From: Miscanthus floridulus
Lineage: Eukaryota > Streptophyta > Magnoliopsida > Poales > Poaceae
Direction of reading: 5' to 3'
Length of the DNA: 64,000 nt
NCBI RefSeq assembly: GCF_019320115.1
Contig: NC_089583.1
Location: 74,851,368-74,915,367 of the forward strand
Made by a program: the position numbers and the translations under genes
Shown here: one piece after another, positions 35,068-45,984 of the stretch
How positions within the stretch are numbered: position 1 is the first letter of the stretch
Layout of the letters: the number at the start of each line of letters is the position of its first letter
Notes under the pieces: generated by a model
Seen by the model: only the letters and a program-made list of their open reading frames with translations
What the model was told of the DNA's origin: nothing
Database searches by the model: none

Positions 35068-35415
35068 ACTTGGTCGTCGAATCTTGCTATGTCTCATCGG
35101 TGTGCTATCAAGCTGCTCCATGCTGGTCGGATCAAGGTGCTGATCTTGGGTAGCACATCTGGGGTCTTGATACGCGTATGTCGGATGACGTCGGCAAAGC
35201 TTTTAGACTCCTTTTTCTTTGACCCTGCTACAAGATTCATTCTTCATCTTCCAGCAGGCTCGGGGACTAAGTGGGCACACTTCACCTTGCGGTGAATGTG
35301 CTTGTTCTCATCTCAAGGCTATGCTTGGGGACTGACTGCCTGCTTGGCTGGTCTTCTACTTTCTGACCTTGGCACCACGTGACTATGTCACCTACTGTCA
35401 GGCTCAAGGACTAGC
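35068..35415 (+). other. Internal non-coding region of the small-LTR element, right of the minisatellite
   Basis: No gene recognised. It includes the second ACTAAGTGGGCACACTTCAC copy and ends at the purine-rich stretch before the 3' LTR. Confidence 0.6.
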
Positions 35416-35816
35416 TGTGGGGGTACGACCCTCGGTATCCACAAGACAAGACATGGGTCGCACCATTAGAGGTGGCCCAGCCTATAAGATCAAGGCATGC
35501 ACGATGCTGCTCAGTGTGCACCATAAGATATTGTACAGTACAAAATAGGCTACTTTCCTTGTAACCCTGCTCCTCTAGACTATATAAGGAGAGGCAGGGG
35601 TCCCCTAGTGGACAAGATACATCACGATCCATATATCTCAATGCAATACATTAGAACACAGGATGTAGGTATTACATCATACTGATGATCGAACCTGTCT
35701 AAATCTTGTGTCTTGGTGCTTGTATTAGCATCTCACTCCTGATCTCGCTCACCTCTATGACAAATCTACCATCGTGGGATACCCCTCGGTGGACTGCTGA
35801 GCATCTTTTGTTGACA
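35416..35816 (+). repeat. 3' LTR of the small-LTR element
   Basis: It starts TGTGGGGGTACGACC and ends TTTTGTTGACA. TATA box CTATATAAGG at about 35580 lies between partly complementary CCCTGCTCCTCT and AGGAGAGGCAGGG arms. It is followed by the target duplication GAAGC. Confidence 0.9.
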
Positions 35817-36405
35817 GAAGCTGATTGAGTTCCTAGAGCAGCGCTAGGGGAGTATGACAATGATGGATTATGTTAATAAGTTTAATCACTTGTCCTAGTA
35901 TGCTGGCATTCATGTTGACACTGACGAGAAGAAGAAGGACCGCTTCTTTCAGGCCTCTCTTATATCCTTCAGGAGCAGCTATACATGGTGAACTATCAGA
36001 CCTTCAGGGGCACTGATGAACACTGCCATCACTATGGAGGGCTTGTAGCAGGATTCCTAGGTAGAGTGGAAGAGGAAGCGGGTGGCTACGGGGTCTTCTA
36101 GCCACCCTCATACTCAGAATGTACATGTTGTTCGGTAGGGGCCCATCAATCATTAGGTGGGCCTTTGCTTCGGTAGCCCCAACAGACTTCTTCCACATAG
36201 TACCATGCACCCACTCAGTAGGTGCAGCCTCAGGGACAGTAGGTCCCACCTTGCCAGGGATTTGGAAACAAGCTAGGTGCTTGCTTCAAGTGCGGCAAAG
36301 ATGGCCACTATGCTCAGGAGTGTCCCCAGAACCAGCCAACTCAGTCTGCTCAACCATCATCAAACTCTAGGCTAGTGAAACGAACAGTGATCAAGAGGAA
36401 GGTTG
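35817..36405 (+). pseudogene. Gag of element D, C-terminal part with zinc knuckle
   Basis: It continues the gag frame from 32188 (LIEFLEQR, DYVNKFNHLS, HVDTDEKKKDRFF). TAG codons replace Gln near 35848 and 35896, and one or more frameshifts follow after about 35950. The CCHC zinc knuckle (CFKCGKDGHYAQEC) lies at 36282-36323 in another phase. This is the usual gag order, capsid then knuckle. Protease and pol are absent; the element is cut off after about 36405. Confidence 0.82.
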
Positions 36406-36512
36406 TGACATCCGGCCTAGTTTGGAATTTGGCCCATAGTGGCCCATATGCAAGTTAATGAGATATTATGGAGAGTTTAGTGCCACCTTGGTTGTTAAAG
36501 GTGGGATAGACC
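36406..36512 (+). other. Possible LTR start next to element D gag
   Basis: TGTGACATCCGGCCTAGTTT has the look of a grass gypsy LTR start and may be the 3' LTR of element D after a large internal deletion. Only about 100 bases remain before B-type sequence begins, so this is tentative. Confidence 0.35.
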
Positions 36513-37084
36513 AAGTGTTGATTGCTTCCCAATACTTGGTCTGTTGAGACCTACTTTCTCTTCTTATCCACATTAGCTTCACAACTCGGGTTCACCTTAA
36601 CTTCCCTCTTGTTAGACTTGTCTTGAAAATAGGGAAAACCATAATGTTTACAGCACTAACATGGATCCTGACTTCCAAGAGTCTTGCTATGAACACCCTC
36701 CTTGAACTTCATCTTCTTCCAAGCTTCTGTGACTTGTCTCTTTACTGGCCCCTTTGGTATGTTGCTCTGATCCTGCGATAAGCACTGCTAAGAACTTCTG
36801 AGCTAATTCATTCCTTCTAGTATTTGCTTTTGCATCGCGAATAGTTTTTCCTTATCAAATGCAATCAAGGGTGGCATAGCTTGGTGTTCCCATTCTCTGA
36901 TGTTGGTAGTTATCTCATTATGTTCCATCTAATAGACCAAGAGAGAAGATTCAGAGTAGGGACAAGGTTTTCATAAAAGAACAGAGGCGGAAGTGAGCAT
37001 AACTTTTCACAAAATAACAAGGTTAGAGAGAAAACAAGAAGTAAGCAGAGATGAAAGCATGCTAATACGTCTTGTTGTAACTAG
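36513..37084 (-). repeat. Duplicate fragment of element B internal region
   Basis: Nearly identical to 40088-40660 in the same orientation. It carries the inverted gag start region. It joins directly to LTR sequence at 37084, skipping the primer-binding site and most of an LTR. Confidence 0.85.
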
Positions 37085-37738
37085 GCCGGTGTGGGAGAAA
37101 GCGGGAAGGAGGGGGAGGCACGTGGAGTGGGCCATCGAGTGGGCCGGGGTGGAGCAGGCTGGCGTGCTAGAAAAGGAGAAGGGAGGGGGAGTGTGGCTGG
37201 GCCACCGGGCAGGCCAATCCATGAAGAGAAGGAAAAGAGCGGGCCAGGGGAAAAGAAGGGTGGGCCTTCGGGCCAAATGAGAGAGGGGAGGTTTTCTTCT
37301 TCTTCTTCTTCTTTTATTTTTCCAAATCATTTTTCTACTTTGAGTTTCCAAATCCAAGCCAAATTCTATGTAAATCATATCAAATCCGAATATGTTTTCA
37401 ACATACTTTTCATCTCAAATATAAATGAGAAATTTTGGTAAGTTTTCAAAAATAAATTTTACCATTTTTTAAATCCTCTTATTTTCAAATTTTCTTTTCT
37501 TTTATTTCAAAGCCATTTTTAATTTCATTTCAAAAGCATTTTAACCATTTTGACTTTTCAATTAAAACCACTCAACCAATAAAATCAAATGCAATGGCAT
37601 GTATGCTCAACATGTTGCTACCTTATGATTTATTTTAATTTAATGAAAATTTTTATTTTCCAATATTTCATGTGCACAAAATTCATAAATAAATAATTTT
37701 GGCTCTATTTCAAAAGAGGTAAATTTTAGGGTGTTACA
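37085..37738 (-). repeat. Truncated 3' LTR of element B
   Basis: It corresponds to 43998-44649 of the 5' LTR. The remaining about 3.3 kb is missing. A CTT-rich microsatellite lies at 37294-37313. Confidence 0.85.
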
Positions 37739-37792
37739 ATTCTACCCCCTTAAGATGAATCTCGTCCTGAGATTCGGAAGATGTCAACTAAG

Positions 37793-37987
37793 CAATGTTT
37801 TCCTAAACGCTAAACGGTAAACAGTCAGTCACCTACTGTTTAGCCATTATTCGGGCAAAACGTCACATTAAACGGGCTAAACGGCCAATTAAACGGGGTA
37901 AACGGGTGATTAAACGGAAACGACACACCACTATGTAGCGTTTACACGGTGTGTAAACGGGCTAAACGACCGTTTAGGCGAACAGTG
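37793..37987. mobile_element. hAT-like MITE with TAAACGG-rich interior
   Basis: 195 bases flanked by the 8-base direct repeat CAACTAAG (37785-37792 and 37988-37995). The ends CAATGTTTTCCTAAACG and, inverted, CACTGTTCGCCTAAACG form imperfect terminal inverted repeats. The interior has many TAAACGG/CCGTTTA motifs. Element A lacks this insert at the matching place (near 17655), giving the empty site. Confidence 0.82.
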
Positions 37988-38756
37988 CAACTAAGTGATG
38001 GGAATACTCCGTCCTTGGATTCTTCTTTACTTTCTCGTGTAGTTCCATTATCTTGATAAAGATCCACTTTACTTTGCATACCTATTGCCCTTACTCCAAG
38101 TGATTTGCCTAACTAATTCCAAAATTTTGACAGGTCCCTTGAACAACTCTCAGGTAACCCTAATCACCAGGCCATAATTCTCTTTCCTCATATGTTCACC
38201 ATCCAACGAAGCTTCCTTATGTTCTTGGTCTGAAAGAGAATCTACCACCAATCTTCAAAACATTAATGATCCTTGTGAAGTTGCTCAGACTAGGAATACA
38301 ACTCTTAATCCTTAGTGTCATCCGAACCTTCTTAGCACAATTCTTTGTTGCTAAGTGCATCGGCCATGACTTCGCTTCTCAAAGTGATAGCACTTTTCCT
38401 AGTCATAATCAATCTCATTCCAATGAGGATATCAAAAGCTCAAGACCAACTTAGTGAAGATGTCCTATATATTCTTGTGATCCTCCTAGATGTCACTTTT
38501 ACTTTCTAAAAGATGGTACTTCCATGCTCCACAATGGATAGCTCCAGATAACATGTTAGTTCAACTCACGCTTCCTTAGCTGACTTAATGAGCAAGCCAC
38601 TACTTTTCTTCTCGTATAAGGACGCATCCCACACCTTGATAAGGTGCGTCATAGTGGATATAAAGCTCTTGTTCTGATCTGACAAAGCTAATACCTAGGT
38701 TTTACTTTGACCTCTTGGACTCCTTCAAACACTTGGCTGAGGTCTCTTGATCCAAA

Positions 38757-39014
38757 CTAACTTAAAAGCTTTTCCAGTAGCTTTATCAACATCTTGCCAG
38801 TCATGGATAAACTTCCTTCTAACCAAACCTCATTATTTAATACTCTAAGTTCCTCTTGCATCTTTGGGTACCACCACGCTTCCGCTGCGCAAACTCGAAT
38901 GTATGATACTTCATCTTGCAAATTCTTCAACTTGGCTACCCCCTTAAGAAAGGATAAACTAGGGGACACCAAGGTATAGCTTGCATCTTCTTTAGATGAG
39001 CTTACTAGTATCAA
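38757..39014 (-). pseudogene. Element B internal remnant frame
   Basis: An 85-codon open frame (DASYTLVSPSLSFLKGVAKL) matches a broken frame in A at 17290-17480. It is conserved in A and B, so it may be former coding sequence. Function unknown. Confidence 0.35.
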
Positions 39015-39660
39015 GATGTTCTGTCATCCCAATGATACTCTTGTACATAGGCAAGGACAAGAAATCTGAATTTCCTTGCGAGTAGAAAAACAATAGTGTG
39101 GTAAGATAGCTGTAACTCTCATTCTATTAATCCAATGAAGTTGTAGCTTATATCATTGGAAAGCTTATAAAATTCTCCACAACCTCCTTATAGAACACTT
39201 TTCTAAATTCTGCAGTTCACTTGGTCGAAAATAGTGCACAAGAGAAACTGTTCTCGGTTCAAAACAGCACAAATGCATCGCCTTGTGATTGAAGTCTACT
39301 GTTGTCCAGAATTTCCTCAGGATTTTTTATACTCCAAAATCTGAGATATGAACCGATAAAGACAGGCTGCTCTGAGGACAAGATAGGAAAAATAGAAGAA
39401 AATGATAACCCAACTATTTATTTCATTAATCCTTATACCTTAGGCCTATAAACTAAATGAAATTGTGGGAACACCCAACATGATCATTGCAATCATTACA
39501 AAGATGCAAAACAAGCATAAACATAATGACAAATCAACAAAGCACTTAAAGAAGCACAACTCAATCATTGACTCAACTTGCGCTACTATCATTTCTATTA
39601 CATAAAAGGGCACAACCCCTATCCTTAACTAAGGATCTTGGATAGTCTAACATAACTTCT

Positions 39661-40503
39661 TCATTCACCACTCTCACCAAATGCTTCTTTCAGGTTGGTT
39701 ATCACTGACACTTTCTGGTAACAGTCCAGTAGTGATCTGACTCTAGCTACTTCCATGGTGTACTTGTTGATTCTTCTGTGGGCAAGGTTTAACATAATGT
39801 CCTTCATGTTGGCAATGATGACACCTTCTCCTAGCTGGATCTTTTGTGATGTCATACTCGATAGAATTGTTGCTTGGTGTTTTGTTAGCTTTCTGACTCT
39901 AAAGATTCATCTTGGTTTGATTGATCTATTTTCTAGCTTGCTTGGTCTTTCGAGGTTGAAACTCCTTATAGGTGATAGTCCACCCATCTATGCATACCTC
40001 ATGTGAAGTAGTTTAGCTTGAGAAGCTTCTAACTCTTTATAGTTTAGATTCATCTGACTAGAGATCAGAGCTAGATGTGACAAATCTAAGTGTTGATTGC
40101 TTCCCAATACTTGGTATGTTGAGACCTACTTTCTCTTCTTATCCACATTAGCTTCACAACTCGGGTTCACCTTAACTTCCCTCTTATTAGACTTGTCTTG
40201 AAAATAGGGAAAACCATAATGTTTATAGCACTGACATGGATCCTGACTTCCAAGAGTCTTGCTATGAACACCCTCCTTGAACTTCATCTTCTTCCAAGCT
40301 TCTGTGACTTGTCTCTTTACTGGCCCCTTTGGTATGTTGCTCTGATCCTACGACAAGCACTGCTAAGAACTTTTGAGCTGATTCATTCCTTCTAGTATTT
40401 GCTTTTGCATCGCAAATAGCTTTTCCTTATCAAATGCAATCAAGGGTGGCATAGCTTGGTGTTCCTGTTCTCTGATGTTGGCAGTTATCTCATTACGTTC
40501 CAT
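39661..40503 (-). pseudogene. Gag-like frame of element B, without protease segment
   Basis: ATG at 40503 opens a frame homologous to the start of A's polyprotein (NIPKGPVKRQ is shared), with TAG stops near 40380, 40360 and 40120. It continues directly to the zinc-knuckle region (CHHCQHEGHYVKPCP, near 39815). The protease-like segment of A is missing and a short Cys-containing stretch (CQCYKHYGFPYFQ) is present instead. A second overlapping frame ends at 39661. No working protein is possible. Confidence 0.7.
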
Positions 40504-40682
40504 CTAATAGACCAAGAGAGAAGATTCAGAGTAGGGATAAGGTTTTCATAAAAGAACAGAGGCGGAAGTGAGCATAACTTTTCGCAAAATAACAAGGTTA
40601 GAGAGAAAGCAAGAAGTAAGCAGAGATGAAAGCATGCTAATATGTCTAGTTGTAACTAGGCTTGCATCCTACAGTCAGCATT

Positions 40683-40694
40683 GCTCTTATACCA
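40683..40694 (-). other. Primer-binding site of element B
   Basis: On the minus strand TGGTATAAGAGC, one change from A's site, next to the LTR end TGTAGCACC on the plus strand. Confidence 0.85.
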
Positions 40695-40697
40695 CTT

Positions 40698-43600
40698 TGT
40701 AGCACCTGGTTTTAAAAACAAAACCAGATACACACTATATGTGAGTCTAGGAAGGCAAATCTCACATATAGCCACAAATAAGGGTAATATAAAGAGGCAA
40801 TACTTATTACATATCGTATTGGTAAAAAGAATAAAACCTTAGAGTATAGACAGCAGAAAGTCAACTCCAATCTTCAGGTGAAGACTCCAAATCCATAGGG
40901 ATGACTGGCTGGTTGACCACAAGCCTAACTCCTCCAAACCAGCAATCTGGTACCCATCCGGGATTTTTATCCAAAGTATAGAAAAGTAAAGCAAGCGTAA
41001 GTACATGTCGTACTTAACAATTATATCATGGGGTTCATGAGGCTCGAAAGGCTGACACTGGTTTACTGTGATTAGCTTTAATAGGTCATCTTTTTAAGCA
41101 ATTTAGTAGCAAAGAATTTATCATTCCCATAAACACATGATCAGGTAAACATGAATAATGTATAGCATAAACAATTAATCATTAGTACCATTATCCATTA
41201 GTGATCATCTCTATTCCATAAGGGTCCAAGGCTGCTCGTGACCGTGAGCACGACTGTTATAACAGTTTTATACTCTGCAGAGGTTGTACACTTTTACTGT
41301 GAGTCGTGATTTACCCTTTCACTCAAGGTAGCTAATCTCTTGACCCACTTCCAAGGAAGGTCGGCAGGGTTCACTATGAAGCCTTTCAAAGGTTCGTCTA
41401 ACAAGTTAAGGCCGCTAGGTGTATGTGGCCCTTCTCTAGGAGTGGCATGCATGGGCACGTAGCACGATACACACATCCTAGGAGAAAAGGAAACATACCC
41501 TCTTGCTCCATAAAGGTAACCACTAACAAGCTAAAAAAGGTCCTCATACTGAGCTAAAGCCAGAGCCATATAGCCCTCATAGTTGTACTGTAAGTCCCGG
41601 ATGATCGCTTACAGATAAGTCCTTAGGGAGAGGAATCTGAAGCATTTAGAAAGTAGCTAAATACTCCAGCCCCCTGTTTCTATGTTGCTAAAAAGTCATG
41701 TTTTAATGTTTATTGCAAATACCATTAGTCAAGTTACAAGATCATGGTTTTGATTAAGCACTAGCAAAAACTACCCAATGCAATAACCCAAAGGTTTCAA
41801 GGTACAAGATATCAAATATCTAGGATATCCTTATTGGCAGCAAGGTAGACACATGCAATATGAATTAAGTGATTAAATGTGAATATGTAACAAGGATGGT
41901 CCCATTCTATACTTGCCTTACACACCGATCCTTCGGTAAGCTTTAATCTTCAACATCCTTCTTCTTCTTTTGGATCACCACGTGTATCTCACCGACTGGA
42001 CATAATCGTAGAACACCACACAAACATCCATACACATACATGCATAGCATATAATTGCATCTATATCAGAACAGTACACCAATCATAGAAAAATAAGTAA
42101 AAGAGTTTGAAACACGATTCTACGCATTGCTACGTACACACAGTCGTGAGAGGCACTCTAATCGGAGCTATGGTTGAAACGTTACCACTACCGAGAGATT
42201 TGCCTTATACATGGAAAAGAAAACTATAGGCTTTGTTTATATTAACCATATGAATTCATATATAAAAGATATTTTATAAATAATATAGATTAAATTAATC
42301 AATTTTAGATTTAAATTATAAAACAAAAGTAAAACAAATCATTTTTTATTTATAAAATCCAGTTGCATAATCATTAATCAAGATATGATTTAAACCATGT
42401 TATTTTAGAAATAACTATATAGTAAACACTATTACTAACGTGTAGATCTCATCATTATGAATCTAACACAACTTGAACGAACTATTTTGGAGTTAAAATG
42501 AATAAGTTATGATTTAAACAAGTTTTCCTATAGTTAAATAATAGATTAAATCTATCCACGAATTTCAAATATTGAAAACATGCCTAACAGTACAATAAAC
42601 ACGTAGAAAATGTAAATACAGTCCTAACGCAATTCGAACGGGTCAGATCGGACTTAAAACGCAAAAGTTACGCATAAAATAAGGTGCAATGGCATTTCTG
42701 TAAATAAACTAAACTTATTTTTGAAGTAAAACAATAAAAATATGAATTTACACGTTTATTGGACTGCGCATACTATTTTTGGAAAATACAAGGACTAAAC
42801 TGAAGAAAACAGGACTAAAAAACAATTATTTTGAACTGATTTGGATTGCGGGTTAATTTACCTGAAACAGAGGGGCTATTACGAAAAATGTCCGGTGGCT
42901 GACCAAAGGTTGACTCAGCTGCTGACTGGGCAGCCATGTGGTAGCATGCTGTTGGTGTGGTGCACCATGCGTATAGTGGACGCGCGCTGACCGACACTGT
43001 GGACCGAGTCCACGGCGCACGATGGACCAGTTACACCCACACACGGTATGATCTAATCCTAGCCGTGCAAAATAGATCCGATGGCGCTGTGCGATCGGGA
43101 CAAACTCTGGTGGCAGCACAGCAGCTTCGGCGAGCCTGCCATTGTCAGCGGCGAGGTAGCACGGTGGCGGACGGTGGTACGACGATTTTGTCCATCCCAA
43201 CCCAATCCGAAACCGCTGACGTGAAGCACAGGACCCCGCGAACTTAACGAATGCGCTACCAAGGGTGGGGAACACACCGGAGTGGCGATCCCGCGGTGGC
43301 GCCATGGCCAGCTTAACTGGTTCTCACCAATACGACGTTCCAGTGCATGAATCGACGAATGGAGGGCAGAGGAAAGACAAGGAGCTCACCACGAGTCGGG
43401 AAGAAGGATGCGCGGCATTCGGGAATGCTTCGGAGAGATGATTCGACAGTGATGGTGATCTGGATAGAGAGAGAGGGTGGGTGAGGACAAATTCGAGTGT
43501 AGGGTCACCAAATTGATGAGATGGAGGTACCTAAGGCTGCGTCGGGTCACGGCGGAGCTCCGGGTGGTGTCGTAGTCGTTGATGAGGGACCGGAGCAGCG

Positions 43601-44649
43601 GCTACACGACGGCGGTGGTGAGCGAGCGATGGTCGGAGAAAAGAGAGAAGGAGGGCATCGAGCTCGGTGCTTTATAGGCGGGGCAAGGCACGGTGGTTGG
43701 AAGGCGAGCGGGGCACGTGGGCAGGATTGGCCGCTAGCCTTGCATGAGCGTCGGCGGCTGCTTGCCATACATGGTTGTGCCATCACCGGGCGTCGAAGAA
43801 GGAAAGGACGCGGGGGAGAAGAAAGGAAAGGAAGGAGGCAGGCGCTGACATGCGGGGCCAGCGGCGCAGCAAGGGAGAGAAGAGGGAGTGGACGTGCGTG
43901 GGAGCTACGGGCCGTGGTGCCAAGCCGGGCTGCATGGTAGTGGGCTACCGAGCGTGCGCATGCGGGCAAAGCCGAAATGCGAGGAGGCCGTGATCAGTGG
44001 GCCGGTGTGGGAGAAAGAGGGAAGGAGGAGGAGGCATGTGGAGCGGGCCGCCGAGTGGGCCGGGGTGGAGCAGGCTGGCGCGCTGGAAAAGGAGAAGGGA
44101 GGAGGAGTGCGGCTGGGCCACCGGCAGGCCAATCCAGGAAGAGAAGGAAAAGAGCGGGCCAGGGGAAAAGAAGGGTGGGCCTTCGGGCCAAATGAAAGAG
44201 GGGATGTTTTCTTCTTCTTCTTTTTTTATTTTTCCAAGTCCTTTTCTACTTTGAGTTTCCAAATCCAAGCCAAATTCTATGTAAATCATATCAAATCCGA
44301 ATATGTTTTCAACATACTTTTCATCTCAAATATAAATGAGAAATTTTGGTAAGTTTTCAAAAATAAAATTTACCATTTTTTAAATCCTCTAATTTTCAAA
44401 TTTTCTTTTCTTTTATTTCAAAGCCATTTTTAATTTCATTTCAAAAGCATTTTTACCATTTTGACTTTTCAATTAAAACCACTCAACCAATAAAATCAAA
44501 TGCAATGGTATGTATGCTCAACATGGTGCTACCTTATGATGTATTTTAATTTAATGAAAATTTTATTTTTCCTATATTTCATGTGCACAAAATTCATAAA
44601 TAAATCATTTTGGCTCTATTTCAAAAGAGGCAAATTTTAGGGTGTTACA
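40698..44649 (-). repeat. 5' LTR of element B
   Basis: 3952 bases, longer than A's LTR. It aligns with A's LTR at both ends, and has a GC-rich part (42900-44200) that is larger than in A and diverged. Several long open frames on both strands there look like low-complexity GC sequence rather than genes. Confidence 0.88.
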
Positions 44650-44652
44650 TGT

Positions 44653-45564
44653 GAGTTCACAAATGTCTTTCCTGAATATCTTCCTGGGTTGCCACCGAAC
44701 AAAGAGGTGGAATTCTCCATTGAGCTAGAGCCTAGTACTGCTCCTATCTCCCGACGCCCGTACTGCATGGCTCCAAGAGAATTGGCTGAGATGAAGGAGC
44801 TAGAAGAGTTAATGGAAAAAGGTTTTATCTATCCTAGTGCTTCACCATGGGGTTGCCCAGCCATTTTCATGAAGAAGAAGGATGGTACTCTATGGATGTG
44901 TGTGGATTACCACCCTCTTAATGCGGTAATGGTTAAGAACAAGTATCCGTTGCCCCGCATAGATACTTTGTTCGATCAACTAGCTAGTGCCAAGGTGTTC
45001 TCGAAGATTGACCTTTGATTAGGCTATCATCAGATCAAGATCATACCACATGATATACCAAAGATAGCTTTTTCTACTAGGTATGGGATGCATGAGTATC
45101 TAGTGATGTCTTTTGGTCTCACCAATGCTCCTGCCTTCTTCATGTACCTGATGAATTCAGTCTTTATGCCAGAGCTAGACAAGTTTGTGGTAGTATTCAT
45201 TGATGATATACTAATTTATTCCAAGAATTTTGAAGAGCATGGCCAACACCTTCGGATAGTACTGTCTTGACTAAGGGAACACAAACTTTATGCTAAATTC
45301 AGTAAGTGTGAATTTTGGTTAGATCGAGTGTAGTTTTTGGGGCATGTGTTGACACCTAACAGTGTTTCAGTAGATCCCAACAAGGTACAAGATGTGTTGG
45401 ATTGGAAGTCTCCCAGATCTGTGCACCAAATTCGTCAGTTCCTTGGTCTAGCTGGGTATTATTGGCATTTTATTCTAGATTTTTCCAAGATAGCTCAGCC
45501 AATGACCAAGTTACTCCAAAAAGAAGCTAAGTTTGATTGGAGCCCTATGTGCGAGGAAGCTTTC
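44653..45564 (+). pseudogene. Reverse transcriptase domain of element E (copy 2), broken
   Basis: The same blocks as copy 1, including VFIDDIL. A 3-base deletion removes one residue before [12 protein letters not shown] after FSKIDL (about 45016) is private to this copy; the TGA after VLS and the TAG before FLGHVLT are shared with copy 1. The TAA seen in copy 1 near 1071 is absent, so from 45337 the frame is open through RNase H. Confidence 0.88.
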
Positions 45565-45984
45565 CAAACTCTGAAGACATTTCTGACCACTGCTCTTGTG
45601 TTGGCCCAACCAAATATTAATAGGCCCTTTGATGTATATTGTGATGCCTCAAAGATAGGGCTGGGGTGTGTGCTTATGCAAGATGGGCGTGTGATAGCTT
45701 ATGTTTCGCGCCAACTAAAAAAGCATGAAGTAAATTGCCCCACTCATGATTTAGAGCTGGCAACTGTGGTCCACGCTCTGAAGATTTGGAGGCACTATTT
45801 GTTGGGCAACAAAGTGCATATCTTTACAGATCACAAGAGCCTCAAGTATATTTTCACTCAGTCTGAGCTGAACATGAGGCAGAGGGGATGGTTAGAATTG
45901 ATAAAGGATTATAACTTGGAAGTCCATTATCACCCAGGAAAGGCCAATGTAGTGGCTGATGCTTTGAGCTGAAAGTCACATCAG
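45565..45984 (+). pseudogene. RNase H domain of element E (copy 2)
   Basis: Open in phase with the end of RT. Catalytic motifs DVYCDAS, HDLELAT, FTDHKS and ADALS are intact. A TGA directly after ADALS (about 45970) is private to this copy. Confidence 0.88.

Larger units (their letters stand above)
32189..35816 (+). mobile_element. Small-LTR non-autonomous element with minisatellite, inserted in element D gag
   Basis: It is 3628 bases long, with LTRs of 358 and 401 bases and target duplication GAAGC (32184-32188 and 35817-35821). The internal part encodes nothing recognisable; nearly half is a minisatellite. It has a primer-binding-type sequence after LTR 1 and a purine-rich stretch (CTCAAGGACTAG) before LTR 2. 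By structure it is a TRIM/LARD-like passenger that needs another element's enzymes. Confidence 0.9.
37085..44649 (-). mobile_element. Element B: inverted relative of element A with truncated 3' LTR
   Basis: On the minus strand it reads 5' LTR (44649-40698), primer-binding site, short gag-like frame, polypurine tract and only about 650 bases of 3' LTR (37738-37085). The LTR starts TGTAACACCCTAAAATTTGC, clearly the same family as A. Compared with A it lacks the protease-like segment. It lies inside E pol at its 5' end; the left half of E is not found on the other side, so the insertion site was rearranged. Confidence 0.85.

Noticed and set aside
36406..36420. TGTGA next to element D gag as the target duplication of element B (TGTGA also at 44650)
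   Set aside because: The sequence after it does not begin with a B LTR end and the left part of B is rearranged, so the match is probably chance.
43521..44352. Several 100-150-codon frames in the B LTR
   Set aside because: They overlap on both strands in GC-rich LTR sequence and are not preserved in A LTRs.
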